Source: Treponema sp.
GTDB lineage: Bacteria > Spirochaetota > Spirochaetia > Treponematales > Treponemataceae
DNA: 64,000 nt
Direction of reading: 5' to 3'
Assembly: GCA_017449265.1 (NCBI GenBank)
Contig: JAFSJW010000077.1
Location: forward strand, 18,363-82,362
Under the pieces are notes generated by a model, which worked only from the letters and a program-made list of their open reading frames with translations, was not told the origin of the DNA and did no database searches. This document shows positions 43,748-51,700 of this stretch, piece after piece (position 1 is the first letter of the stretch; the number at the start of each line of letters is the position of its first letter). Both the position numbers and the translations under genes were made by a program.

Positions 43748-44547
43748 ACGATACACACACCTAAAAGACAAAGAATCTCACAAATCTGAACGAACCAGCC
43801 TGCAAGGTCGCCCGTAATTCCGCCGAAATTCCTGCGCGACATGAAAAAATAATACGCAAAAACAGCGAGCGAAATCAAGACAACGCAGACTCCTTGTTTT
43901 TTACAGAAAATGACAAGGAACAAAAAAATAAGTGCAAGGAAAGAAACGCACCAGAAAAGAGTGATTTTTCTTGACGCGCTGTCAGAGAAAGTCCGCGCAA
44001 GCCCTGAGCCTTTCGCCTTCGGGAACACACAAACGGAAAGCGCGCTCAAAAATCGTGACACCATAAAAGATGACGAAAAGGCAATCAGAGCTGGCAAGGT
44101 CTCAAAATCAAATCCGTCACTTAAAGAAAAAAACTGGCTGTATTTTTTTATGAACTCAAAGCAGAGGACAAAATCGCACAGAAGATAAAGCACAATTCCT
44201 AGCACGGCAAAAGAGCCTACATGGGAATCTTTCAGAATCTCAAGTTTTTTCTCTTTAGGGGCATGGCTTCCGAGAGCGTCGCAAGTATCCATAAATCCGT
44301 CAATATGAATACCGCCAGTCACAAGAATAGGTGCAAGTACAAGGAGAAGCGGAAAAAGAAGCGTCCATTCCTGCGCAAAAAATGATTTTAATACGCAAAG
44401 CCCTGCGCAAACACAGCCTAAAAAAAGCCCGACGAACGGAAACGCGCACATCATGTAGCGCATATTCTTCTCGCTCCACTCCACGCGCGGCATCGGGATT
44501 TTTGAGAACATGGAGAACGCAAGCACAAAAGATTTCAGAAAAATCAT
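43744..44547 (-). CDS. cobS: Adenosylcobinamide-GDP ribazoletransferase (cobalamin synthase)
   Basis: 267 residues, about six membrane helices. FSKIPMPRVEWSE near the N-terminus and the Asp-rich TGGIHIDGFMDTCDALGSHA followed by KDSHVGSFAVLG are diagnostic. It joins GDP-cobinamide to alpha-ribazole. The start codon and first 24 codons lie in the 82-bp repeat that recurs at 45398-45479; this copy is complete, but its original upstream DNA has been replaced by the toxin-antitoxin segment. Confidence 0.92.
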   Translation of the reverse strand: MIFLKSFVLAFSMFSKIPMPRVEWSEKNMRYMMCAFPFVGLFLGCVCAGLCVLKSFFAQEWTLLFPLLLVLAPILVTGGIHIDGFMDTCDALGSHAPKEKKLEILKDSHVGSFAVLGIVLYLLCDFVLCFEFIKKYSQFFSLSDGFDFETLPALIAFSSSFMVSRFLSALSVCVFPKAKGSGLARTFSDSASRKITLFWCVSFLALIFLFLVIFCKKQGVCVVLISLAVFAYYFFMSRRNFGGITGDLAGWFVQICEILCLLGVCIV

Positions 44548-44557
44548 TTATAAAATA
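44476..44557. repeat. 82-bp direct repeat, copy 1 (5' end of intact cobS)
   Basis: Identical over 82 bp to 45398-45479, 922 bp away, in the same orientation. It covers the first 24 codons of cobS and 10 bp before the ATG. The repeats bracket the toxin-antitoxin genes. Confidence 0.95.
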
Positions 44558-44635
44558 AGGAAATATGCAACCGAATATTTTTGAATACCATTTAATGTCG
44601 TATCGCTTTTATCAAATCAAATTCCAAATTAATCC

Positions 44636-44660
44636 GTCATCAGCCCTGAAGGCTGAGATA
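44636..44660 (-). other. tRNA anticodon-arm-like fragment
   Basis: 25 bp matching the anticodon arm of the nearby tRNA-Gly (45578-45602) at 22 positions, the three differences being in the loop and the adjoining stem side. The rest of the tRNA is absent. It lies inside the segment bracketed by the 82-bp repeats. Confidence 0.5.
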
Positions 44661-44679
44661 CAGAAAAAGGCATTATTTG

Positions 44680-44988
44680 CTAAAGAAAGAGTTCTTCGTT
44701 ACGGCTTGCTGGCTGAATTCGTCGAATTTCCATTATGTTATCAATCACAACATACCAGACAGTATAATTTCCAACATTTATTCTTCGGTATGGATGTTCA
44801 CGTTTTTTTGCAGACTGCCAGATTGCAAAGGATTCAGGACCATCTTCAAGACGCTGCATAATTGCTTGTTCAATTTTATCCAAAGTATTTTCAGCTGCAA
44901 TTGGATTCTTGTATTCATTCAAAATAAAATTAATTGCATCAGCTAAATCCTGTTTCGCGATAGGAAGGTATCGTAAAGTATAGTCCAT
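44680..44988 (-). CDS. RelE/ParE-family toxin
   Basis: 102 residues: MDYTLRYLPIAKQDLADAIN, YKNPIAAENTLDKIEQAI, LEDGPESF, PYRRINVGNYTVWYVVID, IRRIQPASRNEE. This is the compact fold of RelE/ParE toxins, which cleave ribosome-bound mRNA (RelE) or poison gyrase (ParE); the sequence alone does not decide. The start overlaps the antitoxin stop (TAATG). Confidence 0.85.
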   Translation of the reverse strand: MDYTLRYLPIAKQDLADAINFILNEYKNPIAAENTLDKIEQAIMQRLEDGPESFAIWQSAKKREHPYRRINVGNYTVWYVVIDNIMEIRRIQPASRNEELFL

Positions 44989-45251
44989 TATTTTGCCCTT
45001 ATCTGATTACGAATCGAAGAAAAAACTTCCTCGTGAGTATAACGAGCTGGCTCTGTTTTTGCCTGCAAATCAGCTTCATCGAGCTTTGATTCAATATTAC
45101 CAGTAAGACGGTCATACATATCAAGGCTCATAACAACCATTGAGCCATAACCGTTTTTTGTAAGAAATACCGGAGTCTGGCGCTCGGCAACTAGAGTTTC
45201 AATTTCAGAAAATTTATTTCTTAAGTCAGATACAGGTCTTATTTGTGTCAT
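44988..45251 (-). CDS. Phd/YefM-family antitoxin
   Basis: 87 residues from ATG 45251; GAGG lies 7 nt upstream, and the longer frame to 45287 lacks a site. MTQIRPVSDLRNKFSEIETL and TPVFLTKNGYGSMVVMSLDMY are the Phd DNA-binding fold; the C-terminal tail should wrap the toxin. Such antitoxins repress their own promoter, which would lie in the AT-rich stretch 45260-45330. Confidence 0.88.
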   Translation of the reverse strand: MTQIRPVSDLRNKFSEIETLVAERQTPVFLTKNGYGSMVVMSLDMYDRLTGNIESKLDEADLQAKTEPARYTHEEVFSSIRNQIRAK

Positions 45252-45397
45252 ATATGAACCTCGCTTATCAATTAATTTTATTATCATAATTATATCATTA
45301 TTTTATCATATCAGACAAGAACTTTATAAAATAAATAATCTCGAAAAAGGTAGCAAACAGACAGCTCACTCATTCTGCTTCACATCGTTTCGCTCCA

Positions 45398-45479
45398 CCA
45401 CTCCACGCGCGGCATCGGGATTTTTGAGAACATGGAGAACGCAAGCACAAAAGATTTCAGAAAAATCATTTATAAAATA
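45398..45479. repeat. 82-bp direct repeat, copy 2 (orphan cobS 5' fragment)
   Basis: Second identical copy. It still has what is probably the original cobS upstream sequence on its right side (45480 onward, next to the tRNA gene) but the cobS frame stops after about 24 codons at the junction with foreign DNA. Confidence 0.95.
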
Positions 45480-45525
45480 GACCAGTTCGGAAACTGGATT
45501 TTCAGAACAGTCCTGGTAAATAAAA

Positions 45526-45549
45526 AAAGTTCCCTGAGAAGGGAACTTT
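45526..45549 (-). terminator. Rho-independent terminator of tRNA-Gly
   Basis: Minus-strand RNA forms a perfect 10-bp stem AAAGUUCCCU/AGGGAACUUU with a 4-nt loop, followed by a run of U residues, beginning 4 nt after the tRNA 3' end. Confidence 0.88.
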
Positions 45550-45552
45550 CTA

Positions 45553-45625
45553 AGCGGCAGAAGGGAGTCGAACCCTCGTCATCAGCTTGGAAGGCTGAGA
45601 TAATGAGCCGTTATATGACTGCCGC
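45553..45625 (-). tRNA. tRNA-Gly (anticodon UCC)
   Basis: 73 nt. Acceptor stem GCGGCAG/CTGCCGC, anticodon stem TCAGC/GCTGA with loop CTTCCAA (anticodon TCC), T arm GAGGG-TTCGACT-CCCTT. The D arm is A/T-rich with GG in its loop. CCA is not encoded. A strong terminator follows. The rest of 45288-45744 holds the antitoxin promoter region, the cobS fragment and this gene. Confidence 0.9.
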
Positions 45626-45744
45626 AAATGTGAATAAAAATATACCCACATTTTAAAAATTTGTCAAGCCAAAAATCCAGAAAATTATCGATTTTTCTGG
45701 ATTTTTATTATTGAAGCTCTAAAACCTCATGTTTTAATGCTGCC

Positions 45745-47403
45745 CTAATATGAGAATGTGCTTCCGCCGATGAACTCACGGATAATCGACTGTTGCGGAA
45801 CATAATCCGAAGGAGCCATGTTGAAGTTGTTCAAGAAGCGCAAAAGCCTGCAAGCCTCGGTGTATTCGGGCTGGGTTGGCTTTATTGCGCGCAGTGACGG
45901 CTCAACATACACCTTTAGGACAGGAATCTCATAATCAAGAGCCGTATTCAGAACTGCGTCCGCATTGTTCTGGAACGGAAAGATATGGAGCTTCTCACCT
46001 TTCTTAACGCTCTCCCACATCGCAATTGTTCCGGCAGCATCCTTTCCGCGGAAATTCGCATCGCGCACAATTCGTCTTATAAGGCGGTTGTCGCTCGTGG
46101 AAATCTTGTTGTGGTCGTCAAGGTTCAGGAGCGTGAGCGCGGACAAATAAATCTTGAACTTGTACTCGTTCTTTACATTCGGAGTAAGGCGGTCGTTCAG
46201 CGCGTGGATTCCCTCGCAGATGAGGATGTCCTGCGGACCGAGCTTCATCGTCTGCCCAGTGTAATACCTGGAGCCTGTGTCAAAGTTGTATGACGGAAGT
46301 TTGACCGTCTTTCCCTCGAACAAGTCGCACAAGTTTTCGTTCAGAAGAGGTATATCCAAAGCCTCAAGGCACTCGTAGTCGTAGTTTCCGTTTTCGTCCC
46401 GCGGGTTTCTGTCGCGTCCGACATAGTAGTTGTCAAGGCTCAAAACATGAGGCTTGTAACCCAGTGCCTGAAGGTGGAGCGCGATTTTCTTTGCCGAAGT
46501 TGTTTTTCCCGATGAGGACGGCCCTGCGATAAGGACAACCTTGACATTGCCGCGCCTGTGAATCTGGTACGCCACATTCGCATAATTCTGAGCCTGATAA
46601 GTCTCCGTTATGTCTATGAAATCATTGAATTTTCCGTTCACGATGATTTCGTTGAGCGATGCTGCCGAAGTTACGCCGACACGCTTTCCCCAAACCTTAT
46701 AATTCTGGTAAATCTCAAAGATTTTCGGTGTATCCACGAATTCAGGAAGAACCGAATGGTCTTTCTGGTTGGGGAATCTGAGCAAAAATCCGTCCCCGTA
46801 AGGCATAAGCTCAAACACCTTGAGGATTCCGGTAGATGCAACGAGAGGTCCGAAATACAAATCAGAGAAATCGTCGATTCCAGAGAGCATATTGACAAGA
46901 AAACGCGGCTTGCACTTGCAGTTGAGCTGCTTGCGGGTTTCCGTCAACTTGAGCCTCTCGAAAAGCTCCACCGCCTGAACATACGATATGTGCTTTGTAA
47001 CAATCGGGATGTTTTCCTCCACGATTGACCTCATTTCTTTCTCAAGGTTCTTAACCTCATAGTCAGAAAGAGGAGTGTCGCGGTCAAGGGTGTAATAATA
47101 GCCGCTTCCAAGCGAATGACCGACAAGAAGCCTGACTCCTGGAAAAACTCTATTGCTCGCAGCAGTAAGGACAAAGCACAACGAACGGCGGTAAATCTCA
47201 GCCCCGAAATAAGAATCTATCAATATAGGCTCAATTTTCGAAGAAACGCGTATAGGACGACACAGAGAGACAACCTCGTTGTCAACTTTCAGGGCAACAA
47301 TCTTAGACTTGTCACCATCAAGAGAATCCAAAATTTCAATTCCCTTCGTGCGTGCGGGAACTTCTTTTTTTCCGTTAGGTAATGTAAGTGTAATCAAATC
47401 CAT
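45745..47403 (-). CDS. TGS-domain uridine kinase-like nucleoside kinase
   Basis: 552 residues. Residues 1 to about 60 are a TGS-like domain (ITLTLPNGKKEVPARTKG), about 70-190 resemble the threonyl-tRNA-synthetase additional domain (GHSLGSGYYYTLDRD), and about 285-500 are a uridine kinase/phosphoribulokinase fold: VLIAGPSSSGKTTSAKKIAL (Walker A), LSLDNYYVGRDRNPRD, ILICEGIHALND, RLIRRIVRDANFRG. This three-part build is known in many anaerobes and in treponemes; it presumably phosphorylates a pyrimidine nucleoside. A TATAAT box lies 7 nt before the ATG, again with no Shine-Dalgarno site. Confidence 0.85.
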   Translation of the reverse strand: MDLITLTLPNGKKEVPARTKGIEILDSLDGDKSKIVALKVDNEVVSLCRPIRVSSKIEPILIDSYFGAEIYRRSLCFVLTAASNRVFPGVRLLVGHSLGSGYYYTLDRDTPLSDYEVKNLEKEMRSIVEENIPIVTKHISYVQAVELFERLKLTETRKQLNCKCKPRFLVNMLSGIDDFSDLYFGPLVASTGILKVFELMPYGDGFLLRFPNQKDHSVLPEFVDTPKIFEIYQNYKVWGKRVGVTSAASLNEIIVNGKFNDFIDITETYQAQNYANVAYQIHRRGNVKVVLIAGPSSSGKTTSAKKIALHLQALGYKPHVLSLDNYYVGRDRNPRDENGNYDYECLEALDIPLLNENLCDLFEGKTVKLPSYNFDTGSRYYTGQTMKLGPQDILICEGIHALNDRLTPNVKNEYKFKIYLSALTLLNLDDHNKISTSDNRLIRRIVRDANFRGKDAAGTIAMWESVKKGEKLHIFPFQNNADAVLNTALDYEIPVLKVYVEPSLRAIKPTQPEYTEACRLLRFLNNFNMAPSDYVPQQSIIREFIGGSTFSY

Positions 47404-47410
47404 AACTTAA

Positions 47411-47416
47411 ATTATA
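47411..47416 (-). promoter_or_regulatory. Consensus -10 box just before the nucleoside kinase start
   Basis: TATAAT on the minus strand, 7 nt from the ATG; a TTGTTT at a longer spacing is a weak -35. The placement predicts a leaderless or near-leaderless message. Confidence 0.45.
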
Positions 47417-47451
47417 ATATACAAAGCGAAAAAAAGAAAACAAAACCGTTC

Positions 47452-47483
47452 GGAAAACGCATTATTCTCAGAAAAGCGTTTCC
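47452..47483 (-). terminator. Hairpin after the Sel1-repeat gene
   Basis: Minus-strand GGAAACGC pairs with GCGTTTTCC (one bulge) across a 15-nt loop, followed by a T-rich stretch. A plausible terminator for the Sel1/SpoIIE operon. Confidence 0.5.
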
Positions 47484-47487
47484 TAAA

Positions 47488-48750
47488 TCATGCCTCTCTC
47501 TCATCCAGCCCCACGCAATTCAGCGGTTCCTTGCGGGGCGCGTCCCCGTCGTAGTTCTCCACGAGCCAGTCCTGCGCAATTTCATTTCCAGATTTTGCCT
47601 GACTCTGAATAATACCCCAGCCTTTTGAGAAATCCTTTTTCGTCCCAAGCCCCGCGATGTAGCATTCTCCCACGGCGACATACCCTTTCGGGTCTCCTAG
47701 CTCCATGGACTTCTTGTAGTACGAGAACGCTTTCTTAAAATCCTGCTTGCATCCGTCGCCGTACTCGTAGCATTTTCCGAGCCACCACCAGCTTTCTGGA
47801 AGCCCCAGCTTTTTGGCGCGGGAAAAATACGCAAAAGCAATATCCAAGTCCTCCTCCACGCCCTCGCCCTGATTGTAGCAAATCGCAAGCTCCAGCGAAG
47901 CCTGCTCGTTCCCCATGTCAAAGGATTTTTTGAAACAGCTGAAAGCCTTGCCCTTGTTCTCCTTCACACCGAAGCCTTTCGAATAGCAATGGCCCAAGTT
48001 CTTGTACGCGAACGCACAGTCTTTGTCAGCTGATTTTTTGAACATCTCGAACGCTTTGTTGTTGTCCTCTTTCACGCCGATTCCGTAAAAATAGCACTCC
48101 CCGACTTCGTTTATCCCGTTCGGGTTTCCCTCTGCGGCAGATTTCTGGAAGTACTCGAATGCCTTTTTGAACGAAGCCTTGTTTTCTGCCGAGAGCTTGC
48201 ACGCAATCCCAAGAAAAAGGTAATCATCGCCCGTGGGGAAAATACCGTACGAAGAGTAATCGTGCTTGACCAGCTTTTCGTACCATTTCTTTGCCTCAAG
48301 CGGATTTCTTTCAGTGCCTTTTCCAAAAAGAAAACATTCCGCCACAAGACGGAAGCTGGACGGAATGCCCCGCCCCGCGGCCTTGAGATAATATTCAAGA
48401 GCCTTCTTCTCGTCTTTCTCAGTTCCGTAGCCGTTCGCATAGCACCGCCCAATCTCCACGCCCGCCTGGACCACCCCAAGCTCAAAAGCCTTGGAGTACA
48501 GGCTGAATGAAAGCTCCGGATTTTTCCGGCTCTCGTCAGCATCAATATCATAGCATGATGCGACAAAATAAAAGCCCTCAGGACAATTCTGCTCCATGGC
48601 CTTAGAAAACCATGCGAGCGCATTTTCCCATGACGATTCGTCCGTCTCGCCGTCAACCATATGCGACTGGTATAGTTTACCAATTTTTATCTGAGTCAGC
48701 GGATTGTGGTCATCACGCTCCGACTTCAAAAGCTCATCAAGTTCTTTCAT
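47488..48750 (-). CDS. Sel1-like repeat protein
   Basis: 420 residues from ATG 48750, with AAGGA 8-9 nt upstream; the frame to 48771 would start at a GTG overlapping the previous stop. No signal peptide, so cytoplasmic. About nine Sel1 repeats of 36 residues are visible (CYANGYGTEKDEKKALEYYL, CYFYGIGVKEDNNKAFEMFK, CYSKGFGVKENKGKAFSCFK, CYNQGEGVEEDLDIAFAYFS, CYEYGDGCKQDFKKAFSYYK). These form alpha-solenoid scaffolds. It follows the SpoIIE sensor gene immediately, so it may bind or relay from that phosphatase. Confidence 0.85.
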   Translation of the reverse strand: MKELDELLKSERDDHNPLTQIKIGKLYQSHMVDGETDESSWENALAWFSKAMEQNCPEGFYFVASCYDIDADESRKNPELSFSLYSKAFELGVVQAGVEIGRCYANGYGTEKDEKKALEYYLKAAGRGIPSSFRLVAECFLFGKGTERNPLEAKKWYEKLVKHDYSSYGIFPTGDDYLFLGIACKLSAENKASFKKAFEYFQKSAAEGNPNGINEVGECYFYGIGVKEDNNKAFEMFKKSADKDCAFAYKNLGHCYSKGFGVKENKGKAFSCFKKSFDMGNEQASLELAICYNQGEGVEEDLDIAFAYFSRAKKLGLPESWWWLGKCYEYGDGCKQDFKKAFSYYKKSMELGDPKGYVAVGECYIAGLGTKKDFSKGWGIIQSQAKSGNEIAQDWLVENYDGDAPRKEPLNCVGLDEREA

Positions 48751-48767
48751 AAAATCATTCCTTCTCG

Positions 48768-51700
48768 TCACAGGCGTTTCACCGCAAAAATCGTAAGGTC
48801 GTCCGCCTGCACATCCTCGTTCAAATTGACATAGTATATGTAGTTTTGCTCTCCCATATCAACCTGGTCATGGCAGTAAAAATCGTACAAGCTGAATGTT
48901 TTTTTCAAGAACGCATCTATTTTCCTGTCGATTCTGATTCCATCTCCGTCAATCACGATTCCGTTGTCGGTTTTCTGAACGCTTCCTTTCGCATCAGGCT
49001 TCTTGTAGAATCGGAAAATCTTGTCAATCGCGGCAAGCGCAAGGATAGAATCCTCAATCGTACCGTCGCACTTACTGAAATCGAATTCAAGAACTTCCTT
49101 CGGATGCGGAGTATGGTACTTTTTGAGCACATACTTCTTCTTGTTGTACACGGCCTCAACGATTTCCTTGATTCTGTCGTTACCAAGCTCCTCTGACTGA
49201 GTTCCGACATTGTGCGTCTTGTGAACAAGGTCCCTGGGGCCTTTTCCCTGAGTAACATCCTTCGTCTCCGTGCATGAAATAACATTGAAGTTCTCGTCAC
49301 GGAAAAACCTTACCGACTCCTCAATACCGTCAGTATAAAGGAAAAGAACATCGCCTTTGTTCAGGACAAGCTTTTTCTCAACCTGATACCCGCCGCGCAT
49401 ATCAATCATAAACTGGTCGAACATTCCTGTAGCAGGGATTATGTTCAGATGAAGCTCTTTCTGAGTCTTTGACTTTGAATCAAAATGATGGACGATTGAA
49501 TCCCCGGCATTGCACATATAAACATCGCCAGTCTTTGTGTCAATCAGCGCAAGGAACACGGCTACGAATTTTCCCGTAAGCTCGTAGGAACATACGGTTT
49601 CGTTGATTTTCGTTATAAGCTCGTTGATACGAGTTCCGTGAGTCTTAAAGCTCCAGTTTGAGAAATATTCTCCGAACAAGGTCGAAACGACGGCAACAAG
49701 AAGCGCGGCAGGGATTCCGTGGCCGGAAACATCGCATTTAATGACGGCGTACCATCTGTCGTCAAGTTTCTTGTAGTTGAAGTAGTCTCCTGAAACATCG
49801 TCCGCACCTTCGTAGTAGCAGTAAAGGTCAATTTTCGAGTCTTTGAACGAAGCTACGCTCTCTTTCTCACCTCGTCCTTTGTTAAGCGGTACGAGCGACT
49901 TCTGAACGATTTTACCGTCGTTGTCCATCTTGGCTTTCTCAAGGCTTTCCTTGAGGATTTCGTTGGCTTTCTGCTGAGCCTCGGCAGTTTTCTGAGCTTC
50001 GGCAGCAAGGCGCGCCTGAGCCTCAGCCTGAGCCTCCCTTGCACGCGCGCTCTCCTCAATTGCCTTTTTTGCCCTTTTCTCACTGCGCGCGCCTTCGACA
50101 AGGTTCTCGGTCATCTTGTTCACCTCATCGCCAAGCGTACGGATTTCATCATGCGACTTTATCTCGATTTTTATTCCGGCAAGCTTCTCCTTGTCTTTCT
50201 CATTCGTAATTCCCTGAACATGCGCTACGACTTTTTTAATCGGGTTTACGATTACGGACGCAAGGCTAAGGGCGGATATGATTCCGATTATAAGCGCGAC
50301 TGCCGCCGCCGACAAAGAGATTATGAGAATGTTCTTTTTTGCCGTGTTTACGGATGAAATCAAAGCGTGAGTATCAACCTCCATAAGCGCGACTGCAAGA
50401 AGGTCGTAGTCTACGGTGTCGAATACGGGCCAGAAGAACATATACTCGCTGTGGGTCATGTCAAGCCTGTCCTCGTTGAAATACGGAACCGCCCCAAAGT
50501 TTTCCCTTGAGAAATCGTTGAAGAACGAGCGTATCTCGCCAGGAGCCGCGTTTCTGTTGCGCAGGTCGGAAAGTTTTTCCTTTGCCTCTTGCCTTAGCTC
50601 AGAACATTTCCTTATGATTTCCTCGTCAACGACTTTTATCTGAGTCCTTCCGTCAATCTCCATCTGGTCGATTATCTCGCCAGGAGTTGACGATGATGCG
50701 GCCCAAACATAGTCGAAACTTCCGTCCTTGTTCCCGATTTCCTCGGAAAGATAGTTGTTTATGTTGTAGCTCAGGATAATCGCGTACTGAGCCTCGCTGA
50801 AATTGTCCGTAATCGATACAAGCGGGTTGATTCGCTCGGAACGGATTGAGTCGGCCCTTGCTGATTTTTCGTCCGCGTTCTCAATCTCAGGAAGGTCCAG
50901 CAAATCCTGCATGTTCATCTGGCAGCCCGATGAGATAGAACCGAACGCAATCTGAACTCGGTTTCTAAGTCCGTCGATAAGCGTTGTCTCCTGGATGCGG
51001 CTAAGGCGAGAGCCGATTGTAAGGGCGACTGCGGCAATAATCAGCATGAGCAGTACTACGGTGAACAAACTGAGTTTTTTCTTCAATGAGAAGCGTACTT
51101 TCGTGTAGTTATCAATCTCTTCTTCCATGATTTTCTTTTCCATCGGTAAAACTCCTCCCGTCATAAGCGCGTTAACTTCCATCTTTACTATGAGCGATGC
51201 CCGCACCGTAGAGATGATTCCTTTTATGCAGCCGAAAATGCCCAATGCAATCACAAGCATCAGAAGAATGTACAAGATTCTGTCAGTATCCACCGACGCA
51301 TCGGGCCTGGCAGCATCCAAAAGCCGCCACAAAGGCTCAAGGCTGAAATCCCGCTCGAATTTTATCGTTCCGGACTCGGTAAGTAAAATTTTCTTCCTGA
51401 ACGAAATCTCGCCTTTCTCAGTATGGCGCACGGAAACGACATAAGTTCCCGGCTTCAAATCTATAATCCGTATTCCGCTGATTATCTCGCTGTCCTCTTT
51501 GCTTCCGTCAGCTGAAATCTTAAAATCGCCTTTCGATTTGGAGAACACAGTCTTTCTCCCTTTCTCGTCCGTAACGACCACATCGGTAACTTCGCCGTCA
51601 TACAAAAGCTCATCGCCTTTTATGACGAAATTGTAGCCGCCCATCTCGTCAACAGTCACCTGCACATCGGTCAAAGTGCTTTTTGTCTTGTACTTGTTCA

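Noticed and set aside
45432..45656. 74-codon plus-strand frame across the tRNA-Gly gene
   Set aside because: It runs antisense through the tRNA and its terminator; its first codons come from the cobS repeat in the wrong strand.
44548..45744. Cobalamin riboswitch upstream of cobS
   Set aside because: No B12-box-like conserved core was recognised; the space is taken up by the toxin-antitoxin genes, repeat and tRNA. The other cob leader (37251-37289) is too short for one.
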